Source: Pseudomonas protegens (GTDB lineage: Bacteria; Pseudomonadota; Gammaproteobacteria; Pseudomonadales; Pseudomonadaceae). Taken from it: DNA of 64,000 bases. This document shows, piece after piece, positions 35,579 to 43,316 of the stretch; within the stretch, counting starts at the first letter, position 1; every line of letters begins with the position of its first letter. Both the position numbers and the translations under genes were made by a program. The DNA lies in contig NZ_CP031396.1 of assembly GCF_003363755.1 (NCBI RefSeq), positions 1,364,001-1,428,000 of the forward strand, given 5' to 3'. The notes below the pieces were generated by a model. It worked only from the letters and a program-made list of their open reading frames with translations, was not told the origin of the DNA and ran no database searches.

Positions 35579-37159
35579 TCAGGGAATGGGTGGATTGTTC
35601 CAGCGTTGCACGGTGACGATCAGTTGGCCCTCGCCGGTCAGGGCCTTGCCGGCGTCATCCACGGCGGCGATCACCTTGAGGTTGCCGGCGTTGTTGGTGG
35701 ACATCTTGCGCTGCGGGTTGGGCCCCGCATCGCCGGGGGTGAACACCCCGCTGTCGGCCTGCATGCTGCCGGCGTACTTGACGTCTTCGTCCTTGGCCGC
35801 CTGCTCGTCGAAGGCCTCGACCTTCCATTGCGCCGGCATCACGCCGATGCGATAGGCCTTGCCGTCGGCGCCCTGGCCCCAGGCCTCGGCATCGAAACGC
35901 CCCTGGACCTTGGGCGTCGAACCGCCGCCGTCACCCACTCGCGCCACGGCGAACGCCGGCACCACCTTGACCTCGGCGATGCGCTTGTACACCGCCAGCG
36001 TGGCGCCCTTGAGGCTGCCGACACTGACTTCGCGCAGCCCCGGCTGGGCGCTGGCCGCCGCCTTGAGCTTGAGGCGGATGCGCTCCGGGCTCTGCTCCAG
36101 CACCTGCACCACCTCGACGCCCTTGCCGAAGCTCGGGGTGCCGGAGAGGCCCGCGCCCACCAGGGTCACTTCAGCCTCTGCGCCGGCCTTCAGGTAACCC
36201 GGCTGCACAGCCAGCAGACGCTGGCTGCCCTGTTTGGCGGCGATGAAATCCAGGCCGCGCTCGTCATGCTCGGCCTCGAACATCCGCCCTTGCAGGGCGT
36301 TGCCCTGGGCCGCCAGCACCTGGCGCATGACCACGCCGTCGACCGTGACATTGCCGCGCCACTCATAACCGCTGTAGAGGATCGCGCTGCCCTGGCCATT
36401 GAACGGGCTGCCATCGGCGTACTGACCCTTGACGCTGACCTTGAACTGATCGCCTGCCTCGGCGCTGACGCTCATCACCCCGGCCAGTGCGCCCTTGCCC
36501 GGTAGATGGCCGCTGAAGCTCCAGTCGCCGGCCAGTGCCGCCGCTGGCGGGCGGGCCTGTTGCCAGGCCTTCCAGGCCGGGTTGTCGAGGGGGTAACGCT
36601 GGGCCAGCAAGGGCACCATGTCCTTGAGGGCGGTGGGCAACCACTCGCGGTCCCGGGACAGGGCCTGGTACTCCAGGGACGGCCACTGGCCGAGGTGGAA
36701 GTTCACCAGGCGCTCCCATTCCTGGGCCGGACGCCGTTGCAGGGCAATGCGCGCGCCAGAGTGACAACGGGCGCACATCTGGGTGGTCTGCTCGTCGAAG
36801 TGCTCGACGGTGTTCAAGCGCCGCTCCAGGGCGTAGCGCACGCCGTCGGTCTCGCTGGGGGCCAGGCCCTGGGTATCGGCGAGGTACTTGACCAGGGTGC
36901 GGCGCTCGTCATCGCTGATTTGCAGCCCGTGCATGACCTGCATGCGGGCAATGCTCATCAGCCAGCCTTCCGGGGTCTTGCGCTGATGGCTGATGCGGCT
37001 CAGGGCGCCCCCGGCCTCGGGGGTGTGGCAGCCCTGGCAGGTTTCCTTGAGGATGCTCTGCGCATCCCGGGCGGCGAAACTCGAAGGGGCATGCAAGGCG
37101 CTACAGGTGGCAATGGCCAGCAGGCTGGCGCTCAGCCTAAGGCGGAGTTTTCTCTTCAT
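35579..37159 (-). CDS. qhpA: Quinohemoprotein amine dehydrogenase, alpha subunit (dihaem cytochrome c)
   Basis: 526 residues from the ATG at 37159, which gives a proper signal peptide (MKRKLRLRLSASLLAIA..., cleavage near SSFAA). Two haem-binding motifs are present, CQGCH at 41-45 and CARCH at 129-133, followed by several beta-sandwich domains. The alpha subunit takes electrons from the CTQ cofactor and hands them to a soluble electron acceptor. It is the first gene of the qhpADCB operon. I found no convincing sigma-54 promoter in front of it; a 23-bp palindrome lies at 37220-37242. Confidence 0.95.
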   Translation of the reverse strand: MKRKLRLRLSASLLAIATCSALHAPSSFAARDAQSILKETCQGCHTPEAGGALSRISHQRKTPEGWLMSIARMQVMHGLQISDDERRTLVKYLADTQGLAPSETDGVRYALERRLNTVEHFDEQTTQMCARCHSGARIALQRRPAQEWERLVNFHLGQWPSLEYQALSRDREWLPTALKDMVPLLAQRYPLDNPAWKAWQQARPPAAALAGDWSFSGHLPGKGALAGVMSVSAEAGDQFKVSVKGQYADGSPFNGQGSAILYSGYEWRGNVTVDGVVMRQVLAAQGNALQGRMFEAEHDERGLDFIAAKQGSQRLLAVQPGYLKAGAEAEVTLVGAGLSGTPSFGKGVEVVQVLEQSPERIRLKLKAAASAQPGLREVSVGSLKGATLAVYKRIAEVKVVPAFAVARVGDGGGSTPKVQGRFDAEAWGQGADGKAYRIGVMPAQWKVEAFDEQAAKDEDVKYAGSMQADSGVFTPGDAGPNPQRKMSTNNAGNLKVIAAVDDAGKALTGEGQLIVTVQRWNNPPIP

Positions 37160-37539
37160 CAGGGTCGAACCTCCCACGGTGCTTTCTTATTTTTAGCGAG
37201 TCGTTTTTTTGGTTTCTGCCATGTCCGGCGATACCGGCCATGGAGGCAAGAGAAACGTCTGAAGCTATGCAATACACGGAGCGTGCCAGCTTACAAACCA
37301 GCGCCCGATCAATGACTTAGACAGATGCCCGGAGCGCCATCGGGCTGATGGGTGTTACTCGACGTACAATTTCGCGACAAACGTCTCAGTCTGAGACAGG
37401 GTTTAGCGCTGTACCTGTGGTTTTCTTTGCAATTGGATCTTGCATTTATCCGGCGCCACCGCAGAATCTTCCGCGCTTTGCCCGCCCCGTGTTTCGGGGC
37501 GCTCTGCACTACCCCTCATTTACAAGGAACCTGAAGTTC
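37160..37539. promoter_or_regulatory. Divergent control region qhpA / WG-repeat lipoprotein with two palindromes
   Basis: This 380-bp gap has no credible coding. It contains CATGTCCGG-CGATA-CCGGCCATG (37220-37242, 9-bp arms with one mismatched pair) upstream of qhpA. A perfect GTCTCAG-T-CTGAGAC lies at 37383-37397. A hairpin GCCCCG-TGTTT-CGGGGC (37484-37500) is just in front of the lipoprotein gene. The palindromes are operator-like; which protein binds them is unknown. Confidence 0.5.
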
Positions 37540-39195
37540 ATGGATAGAAGCGCCTGTGCCCGTCTCGGCTCGCTGATCCTCTCGTTGTCTGCTCTGACCC
37601 TGGTTGGATGCAAGGAAGACTCCAGTCCCAAAACCACCACCCTCGCGCCGGCCCCGGCTCCGGCGGCCATGGTCATGCCGATCTGCGCCAATGGCGAATG
37701 CGCCGTACTGGACCAGAACGGTGCGGTACTGGTCAGCGCCGACAATGACTACGACGCCGTGGTCGCCATGCCCCTGGAAAAGAGCTTCCTGTTCGCCAAG
37801 GACGGCACCTGGAACCTGGCCAGCGCCGATGGCAAGCAAATCATCAAGGCCGACTTTACCGATGACCTGCGTCTGCTGACCCCCGGCCTCTTCGGCTTCG
37901 GCCAGGACGGCAAGCTGGGGATCATCGACCAGGCCGGCCAGCAGATTCAGCCACCGCGCTTCGACGATCTGTACGTGGGCGGCAACGACGATTTCATCGT
38001 CTACGAGATCGGTGGCAAGCGCGGCATTCTCAGCGCCACCGGGCAGGTGCTCACCGAAGCGGTGTTCGACAGCAGCATGGTCCGCGACGATTTCGCCAAG
38101 CGCGGCTGGTGGATGATCGCCGAGCGTGGCAGTGACAAGTGGGCGCTGAACCTCAAGACCGGCGAGCAGAAAAAGATCGACTTCGACAGCATCGACGACT
38201 TTGCCAACCAGCATCTGGTGGTCAGCACCGAACAGGGCAAGGCCCTGGCCGATGCCAAGGCCCAATTGATCAGCGCCGCCACCTACAACTGGATGGGCGA
38301 GCCGGGAGACGGCCTGGTGGCCTTCCGCGAACAATACGACAGCCCCTGCGGCTACATGGACTTCCAGGGCAAGACCGTGATCCAGGCCCAGTTCGGCACC
38401 TGCCAGGTGTTCGGTAAGCAGGGCGCGCTGGTCACCGCCAAGAATGCCGACGGCAGCTCCGGCAAGGCCGGGTTCATTGACCGTCAGGGCCAGTGGAAGG
38501 TGCAGCCGGTCTATGACTCGGCAGACCCGGCCGGCTTCAGCCCCCTGGGGATGTTCAAGCAGGTATCGGGGCTGAACCAGGTCGCGGTGCTGCAGAACGT
38601 GTTCAGCGCCACCTTCGGCATCTTCGATGTGGACAAGGGCGTCGAGCTGTTCAAGCCCACCTACGCCCAGATCGGTGCGATCAACGCCGACCTGTTCGTC
38701 TTCAGCACCGCCAACAGCCCGACCAAGCAGGCCACCCTGTTCGGCCAGGCCACCCAAGTGCGCACCGTGGGCCTGATGGACGCCAGCGGCAAGGTGCTGG
38801 TGGAGCCGGGCCAGTACGTCGATATCCATCTGGATGCCAGCGGCCACTACCTGCTGGCCACCGACGACACCTCGCCCCTGGCCACCTCGGCCCTGTATGA
38901 CCTCAAAGGCAAGCGCCTGATCGCCAGCAAGTGGCAGGAGCTGGTGGTGGACCAAGCCCGCGGCGCAATCTTCGGCTATGCCGTGGAAGGCCTGGGCGAC
39001 GACCAGACCCGCAGCCTCAAGGCCCTGTATCGCCTGGACGGCACCCCGAGCTTCCAGGTCAGCCAGGTGGAGTGCGGCGCCGAGCAGGTGCGTGACGGCC
39101 AGGACAAGGTGCTGTGGCCGGTCAACCCGCAGGAGCACTGCCCACAACCGGACGAAGAAGAAGACCAGGGCGAAGGCGACAACGCTCAGGGCTGA
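37540..39195 (+). CDS. WG-repeat-containing lipoprotein
   Basis: 551 residues. The N-terminus is a lipoprotein signal with lipobox LVGC (SLSALTLVGCKEDSS). A low-complexity linker (TTLAPAPAPAAM) follows, then repeated WG-type units: GKLGIIDQAGQQIQPPRFDDL, GKRGILSATGQVLTEAVFD and GKAGFIDRQGQWKVQPVYD among others. WG proteins form beta-rich surfaces, and their function is generally unknown. Asp at +2 is not present (Lys after Cys), so an outer-membrane location is likely. The C-terminus is acidic (DEEEDQGEGD). It is divergent from qhpA, but nothing else connects them. The ATG at 37540 has AAGGAA upstream. Confidence 0.85.
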   Translation: MDRSACARLGSLILSLSALTLVGCKEDSSPKTTTLAPAPAPAAMVMPICANGECAVLDQNGAVLVSADNDYDAVVAMPLEKSFLFAKDGTWNLASADGKQIIKADFTDDLRLLTPGLFGFGQDGKLGIIDQAGQQIQPPRFDDLYVGGNDDFIVYEIGGKRGILSATGQVLTEAVFDSSMVRDDFAKRGWWMIAERGSDKWALNLKTGEQKKIDFDSIDDFANQHLVVSTEQGKALADAKAQLISAATYNWMGEPGDGLVAFREQYDSPCGYMDFQGKTVIQAQFGTCQVFGKQGALVTAKNADGSSGKAGFIDRQGQWKVQPVYDSADPAGFSPLGMFKQVSGLNQVAVLQNVFSATFGIFDVDKGVELFKPTYAQIGAINADLFVFSTANSPTKQATLFGQATQVRTVGLMDASGKVLVEPGQYVDIHLDASGHYLLATDDTSPLATSALYDLKGKRLIASKWQELVVDQARGAIFGYAVEGLGDDQTRSLKALYRLDGTPSFQVSQVECGAEQVRDGQDKVLWPVNPQEHCPQPDEEEDQGEGDNAQG

Positions 39196-39296
39196 GGCCC
39201 TGGGCGAGCTGGTCACGGTGGCAATCAAGCCTGCTAGGATGCGGGCTTGATCGATTCAGCCAACCGGCCCGGATGGGGCCCGACAGGAACTGTCCC

Positions 39297-39962
39297 ATGC
39301 TCAACGCTCTGCTTTTCGACCTCGATGGCACCCTGACCGACACCGACGCCCTACACCTGCTGGCCCTGCAACAGTTGTTGCAGGAGGAGGACGGCCGGGT
39401 GTTCACCGAGCAAGAGTTCGCCGCCCACGTCAGTGGCCAGGCCAACGCCAACATGTGCCGCTACCTGTTCCCCGAGCGCAGCGTGGCGGAACATGAAGCC
39501 TTCGCCGAACGCAAGGAAGTGCGTTTTCGTCAATTGTCCCCCCAACTCAAGCCCATGCCCGGCCTGCTGCGCCTGCTGGACTTTGCCGCCGAGCACGGCA
39601 TTGGCGTGTGTGTGGTGACCAACGCCCCGCGGGCCAACGCCGAGCACATGCTCAAGGTGCTGGGCCTTGAGGAGCGTTTCCAGACGGTCCTGGTGGCCGA
39701 GGAACTGCCCCGGGCCAAGCCCGATCCCCTGCCCTACCTCAGCGGCCTGGAATGCCTGCAAGCCAGGGCCGAGCATTCCCTGGCCTTCGAGGACTCGGTC
39801 CCCGGGCTGACCGCCGCGGTCAAGGCCGGCATCTGCACCTTCGGCCTGGCCACCAGCCAGCAACCACAGACCCTGCTGAATGCCGGCGCCCATCGGGTGA
39901 TCCAGGACTTCGACGACCCGCAACTGTGGGCCGAGATTCATCGCCGCCTCAACCTGGCCTGA
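39297..39962 (+). CDS. HAD-superfamily phosphatase (beta-phosphoglucomutase/phosphoglycolate-phosphatase-like)
   Basis: 221 residues. HAD motif I is LLFDLDGTLTDTD (nucleophile Asp and acid/base Asp), motif II is CVVTNAPRANAEHM, the motif III Lys is in RAKPDPLPYLSG, and motif IV is AFEDSVPGLTAAVKAG. The cap is a four-helix C1 type. Substrate is a small sugar or organic phosphate, not predictable further. The start codon at 39297 places motif I at the N-terminus as expected. Confidence 0.92.
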   Translation: MLNALLFDLDGTLTDTDALHLLALQQLLQEEDGRVFTEQEFAAHVSGQANANMCRYLFPERSVAEHEAFAERKEVRFRQLSPQLKPMPGLLRLLDFAAEHGIGVCVVTNAPRANAEHMLKVLGLEERFQTVLVAEELPRAKPDPLPYLSGLECLQARAEHSLAFEDSVPGLTAAVKAGICTFGLATSQQPQTLLNAGAHRVIQDFDDPQLWAEIHRRLNLA

Positions 39963-40111
39963 AGGACGGGCCGCCACCAAGCCGGGCCCCCATAAAGGCA
40001 CGAGCATGGATCAGGTCTTGAAAGGAATGTCGCTGGAGCGTGCAGCGGGACGGTTGGCGCAGGCCAATCAGAGCGGAAACAACAGGTGAGGAGCGATAGC
40101 TGGGAAGCAAA

Positions 40112-40153
40112 CAGGTGGGAAACAGCAGGTGGGAAACAGCAGGTGGGAAACGA
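40112..40153. repeat. 14-bp tandem repeat
   Basis: CAGGTGGGAAACAG is repeated at 40112-40125 and 40126-40139, with a third copy (last bases changed) from 40140. A degenerate copy (TGGGAAGCAAACAG) precedes them. The stretch 40080-40180 is strongly purine-rich on the plus strand and lies after the HAD gene. Confidence 0.85.
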
Positions 40154-40181
40154 GAAGCAGGAAAAGGCAGGAAGGAAAAAG

Positions 40182-40243
40182 TGCTCGCCCATCACTTCGG
40201 CAGTGGCACCTAAGCCGAAGTACCCCCTTTGGCTGGGCGAGCA
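40182..40243. other. Long two-part hairpin in the HAD/leuA intergenic region
   Basis: TGCTCGCCCA (40182-40191) pairs perfectly with TGGGCGAGCA (40234-40243), and inside it ACTTCGGC (40194-40201) pairs with GCCGAAGT (40214-40221). No U-run follows, so it is not a simple terminator. The remaining bases to 40411 show no gene; a terminator closes the region at 40412-40436. It may be part of a small RNA. Confidence 0.6.
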
Positions 40244-40411
40244 GGGAGGAATATACGCAGGTGCTGGGGACGGTCCTATCGGACAGATCCTAAAACGCCG
40301 TGCGATCTGGACAAATGACTTTAGGCTTTTTCCTCAGCACGACCTTTTTTTCACAGGACTTTCACCTCGCCTCCCTTAGATTGATTGCCATTCCTGAACG
40401 AATCCCATTTG

Positions 40412-40436
40412 GCCCGCCTATAGCGGGCTTTTTTTT
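40412..40436 (+). terminator. Rho-independent terminator (plus strand)
   Basis: GCCCGC-CTATA-GCGGGC followed by eight T (40429-40436). It terminates plus-strand transcription 450 bp after the HAD gene, which is unusually far and suggests a transcript of its own in between. Confidence 0.85.
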
Positions 40437-40490
40437 GTCCGGGCATCCGGCGGCCGGCACAACAAAGGGCCGGCCACGGACCTGAGTCGC

Positions 40491-42206
40491 TCAGCGAGTC
40501 GCGGGCTCCAGGACGGATTTCGAGGCTGGGGTGAACCTCAGCACTGGTTCCGGATAAAACCGCGCCGCGGCATTGATCACCGCCTGCACCGAAGCGGTGA
40601 CGGTATTGGCATGGCACCCGGCGCCAAAGCGGGAACCGGCAACCCCTGGCCACGCCGCTTCAACAATGGCCAGCGCCTGTGCATCGGCCCCTGCTCCCAG
40701 GTTGCGCTCTTCAAAACTGTCGATGCGCAGGGGCAAGCCCAGGGCGGCCGAGGTCGCGGCGACAGGTCCGTTGCCCACTCCACGCAAGCACAGCGCCGGG
40801 TTCCCGGGGGTGGCGATCCGCAACTCGATGCCCTGCCCCTCGGGGGCATCGAACAATCGGTGACCGAGATACTGCAGGCCGGCCGTTGCCTGCGTGCAAG
40901 CCAGATAGGTGCGCTGGAACACCTCCCATAAAGCGTCACTGCTCAACTCGGCATCACTGGCATCGGCCAGCTTCTGCACGATGGCGCTGAATTCGATCTG
41001 CATGCGCCGAGGCATGACGATGCCGTGGTCGCGCTGCAGCAGGAAGGCGATTCCACCTTTGCCGGACTGGCTGTTGACGCGCACGATGCTGTCGTAGGTC
41101 CGCCCCAGATCCTGCGGATCGATGGGCAGATAGGGCACCTCCCAGAAACCGTCGGCCGCCTGGGCGGCAAAGCCCTTGGCGATGGCGTCCTGGTGCGAGC
41201 CGGAAAAGGCGGTGAACACCAGATCGCCGACATAGGGATGGCGCGGGTGGATCGGCAGCGCCGTGCACGCCTCGGCGACCCGGGCCACCGCAGCGATATC
41301 GGAAAAATCCAGCCCGGGGCTGATGCCCTGGGTATAGAGATTCAGGGCCAGGGTCACCAGATCCAGGTTGCCACTGCGCTCGCCATTGCCGAACAGGCAA
41401 CCCTCGACCCGCTGGGCCCCGGCCAGCAACGCCTGCTCGGCACAGGCCACGCCGGTGCCCCGATCGTTGTGCGGGTGCACCGACAACGTCACCTGATCAC
41501 GGCGCTCCAGGCGCTTGTGCATCCATTCGATCTGGTCGGCAAAGACATTGGCGGTGGCCACCTCGACGGTGGTCGGCAGGTTGATGATGATCGGGCGCCC
41601 GGGGCCGGCGTCCCAGGTGCGGATCGCGGTGTTGCACATGCGCAGCGACACCTCAAGCTCCGCCATGCAGAAGGTTTCGGGGGAGTACTGCAACACCCAT
41701 TGGGTTTCCGGGTGCTGGTCGGTCAAGTCGCGCAACAGCCTTACATGGCGCTCCACCAGGGCCTCGACCTCGTCCACCGAAAGCCCGAACACCACGCGCC
41801 GCCAGACCGGGGCGATGGCGTTGTACAGGTGGACGATGACCCGGCGCGCGCCCTGCACACTGCGTACGGTTTCGCGGATCAGGTCCTCGCGCAGTTGGGT
41901 CATCACCATGGGCGTGACGTCGGCGGGAATCCGTTGCTGTTCCACAAGCTCACGAACCACCTCGAAATCGGTACGCGAAGCGGCGGGGAATCCCACTTCG
42001 ATTTCCTTGAAGCCCAGGCGCACCAGCTCCTCGAACAGGCGCAGCTTGCGCTCGCGGTTCATCGGCTCGAACAGCGCCTGGTTGCCATCGCGCAGGTCGG
42101 TGGAGAGCCAGATCGGCGCCTGGGTGATGGTGCGTGACGGCCACTGGCGTGAGTCCAGGTCCACGGGGGCAAAGGCACGATATTTGGTATGGGGATGGGC
42201 GAGCAT
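40491..42206 (-). CDS. leuA: 2-isopropylmalate synthase (divergent LeuA paralogue)
   Basis: 571 residues. N-terminal TIM barrel of the HMGL type: STDLRDGNQALFEPM, FPAASRTDFEVV, SVHPHNDRGTGVACAEQAL (metal His) and GCLFGNGERSGNLDLVTLAL. The C-terminal part is the regulatory LeuA dimer/allosteric domain (VAATSAALGLPLRIDSFEE). It catalyses the first committed step of leucine synthesis from acetyl-CoA and 2-ketoisovalerate. Compared with the housekeeping Pseudomonas LeuA as I remember it, it is clearly diverged, so a second copy probably exists elsewhere. The start at 42206 (GAGGT upstream) is chosen over 42260 because the latter lies inside the attenuator hairpin. A leucine-rich leader peptide precedes it. 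Confidence 0.88.
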   Translation of the reverse strand: MLAHPHTKYRAFAPVDLDSRQWPSRTITQAPIWLSTDLRDGNQALFEPMNRERKLRLFEELVRLGFKEIEVGFPAASRTDFEVVRELVEQQRIPADVTPMVMTQLREDLIRETVRSVQGARRVIVHLYNAIAPVWRRVVFGLSVDEVEALVERHVRLLRDLTDQHPETQWVLQYSPETFCMAELEVSLRMCNTAIRTWDAGPGRPIIINLPTTVEVATANVFADQIEWMHKRLERRDQVTLSVHPHNDRGTGVACAEQALLAGAQRVEGCLFGNGERSGNLDLVTLALNLYTQGISPGLDFSDIAAVARVAEACTALPIHPRHPYVGDLVFTAFSGSHQDAIAKGFAAQAADGFWEVPYLPIDPQDLGRTYDSIVRVNSQSGKGGIAFLLQRDHGIVMPRRMQIEFSAIVQKLADASDAELSSDALWEVFQRTYLACTQATAGLQYLGHRLFDAPEGQGIELRIATPGNPALCLRGVGNGPVAATSAALGLPLRIDSFEERNLGAGADAQALAIVEAAWPGVAGSRFGAGCHANTVTASVQAVINAAARFYPEPVLRFTPASKSVLEPATR

Positions 42207-42239
42207 ACTGACCTCGAAAGCACAATGGAGAAGGCGATG

Positions 42240-42295
42240 GATCTCCCCCGCTTTCAGCATGGAAAGCGCTTCGAGGCCGGAGTCTGGGGGAGATC
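42240..42295 (-). promoter_or_regulatory. Leucine attenuator stem-loop in front of leuA
   Basis: GATCTCCCCC and GGGGGAGATC form a perfect 10-bp outer stem (42240-42249 with 42286-42295), enclosing CGCTTTC-N6-GAAAGCG (42249-42255 with 42262-42268). The outer stem begins within the stop codon of the leader peptide, so a ribosome finishing or stalling on the peptide would alter folding. This is the geometry of ribosome-mediated attenuation. Confidence 0.75.
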
Positions 42296-42386
42296 AGCCT
42301 GGGTGCCAGCTTCCTGGCAGCACCGGCAGACCCCGGCCGTAAGGCAGGGGTAGGGCTAGTAGCAGGGTCAGGAACCGGGGATTCAT
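42294..42386 (-). CDS. Leucine-rich leader peptide of leuA
   Basis: A 30-codon reading frame: MNPRFLTLLLALPLPYGRGL then PVLPGSWHPG and stop. Eight of 30 residues are Leu, six of them within residues 6-14, and three of those use CTA, a rare codon in high-GC Pseudomonas. It ends exactly where the attenuator stem begins. Leucine starvation should stall the ribosome at the LLL run and favour read-through into leuA. The ribosome-binding site is weak. Known parallels are the leu leader peptides of enterobacteria. Confidence 0.82.
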   Translation of the reverse strand: MNPRFLTLLLALPLPYGRGLPVLPGSWHPG

Positions 42387-42470
42387 GGGCGGTGGCAACC
42401 GTCTGGACGAAAGGAATGACTGGCAGTCTAGGGGGCTGCCATCTGAATGTACTGCGCTAAACAGCCTTTT

Positions 42471-42488
42471 ATTATCGCGAAATGGACA
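42471..42488. promoter_or_regulatory. Putative AraC-regulator binding site, copy 1
   Basis: ATTATCGCGAAATGG-A-CA lies 24 bp upstream of the araC-type start. The same 15 bases plus CA recur at 47559-47576 in front of the efflux operon. A shared 17/18 match between these two promoters points to a common regulator, most simply the AraC protein itself. Confidence 0.65.
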
Positions 42489-42511
42489 TTTGAATTTATG
42501 ATGGTCGCCCC

Positions 42512-43312
42512 ATGATCCCTTCCGCTCCGGAGGCGCTGCGCTGCATGTCCGATCTGCTGGTTGTCTCGTCCATCGATAGCCTGGCGCTGCCGGTCACCAG
42601 CATCGCCGTGGATTACCCCAACGGCCATGCAATACCGGCCCACAGTCACCCTCGCTCACAACTGGCCTATGCCATCGAAGGCGTGCTGGTGATCGACACC
42701 GAATCCGGACGCTGGGTGGTACCGCCCAGTCGCGGGGTGTGGCTGCAGGCAGGTGTCGAACACCGGGTGCGGATGCGCGGCGCAGTGCGCATGCGCAGCC
42801 TGTTCATCAACGCTGATGCCATAGACGGCCTGCCCGAGCATGACTGCGTGATCGAGGTCTCGCCTTTGTTGCGCGAGCTGATCCTGGCCGCCGCCCAGGT
42901 CGGCACCCAGTATGCGCCGGACAGCCGCGACGGCCGCCTGATGCGCCTGATCCTCGATGAGATGCGCTCGCTGCCGGTGCTGCCGTTCAGCCTGCCCTGG
43001 CCCCATGAGCCGCGCATGCTGCGGGTGTGCCAGGCGCTGGCGGACGACCCGGCGGACAATCGCACCGCCGAGCAATGGAGCGACTGCCTGGCCATGAGCG
43101 CCAAGACCTTCCATCGCCAGTTCCAGCGCCACACCGGCATCACCTTTGGCCGCTGGCGCCAGCAGGCGCGCCTGCTGATGTCCCTGGAATGCCTGGCCGA
43201 GGGCATGCCGGTGGTGCAAGTGGCGCTGCAACACGGCTACGACAGCCAGAGCGCCTTCGCTGCCGCCTTCAAGCGCCAGTTCGGCACACCACCGTCGGAG
43301 TTCTACCGCTGA
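42512..43312 (+). CDS. AraC-family regulator with N-terminal cupin, probable controller of the adjacent efflux operon
   Basis: 266 residues. Residues 20-110 are a cupin-type sensor (GHAIPAHSHPRSQLAYAIEG; VPPSRGVWLQAGVEHRV). Residues about 165-266 are an AraC double HTH (CLAMSAKTFHRQFQRHTG; VALQHGYDSQSAFAAAFKRQFG). An alternative ATG lies at 42545. It converges on the EmrB gene with 4 bp between stops and has one of two identical operator-like sites in its promoter. The other is upstream of the pump operon. Effector unknown. Confidence 0.92.
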   Translation: MIPSAPEALRCMSDLLVVSSIDSLALPVTSIAVDYPNGHAIPAHSHPRSQLAYAIEGVLVIDTESGRWVVPPSRGVWLQAGVEHRVRMRGAVRMRSLFINADAIDGLPEHDCVIEVSPLLRELILAAAQVGTQYAPDSRDGRLMRLILDEMRSLPVLPFSLPWPHEPRMLRVCQALADDPADNRTAEQWSDCLAMSAKTFHRQFQRHTGITFGRWRQQARLLMSLECLAEGMPVVQVALQHGYDSQSAFAAAFKRQFGTPPSEFYR

Positions 43313-43316
43313 GGGC

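Noticed and set aside
37261..37290. TGGCAC...TTGC on the minus strand upstream of qhpA as a sigma-54 promoter
   Set aside because: The distance between the GG and GC elements is 15 bases instead of the required 10.
40006..40089. Small ORF of 27 codons (MDQVLKGMSLERAAGRLAQA...) after the HAD gene
   Set aside because: Weak ribosome-binding site, no recognisable family, and chance ORFs of this size are common.
40182..40243. Nested hairpin as an integron attC site or IS end
   Set aside because: No integrase, gene cassette, transposase or target duplication is near it.
42207..42260. Upstream ATG at 42260 as leuA start
   Set aside because: It falls within the attenuator hairpin and adds 18 residues not typical of LeuA; the ATG at 42206 has a good ribosome-binding site.
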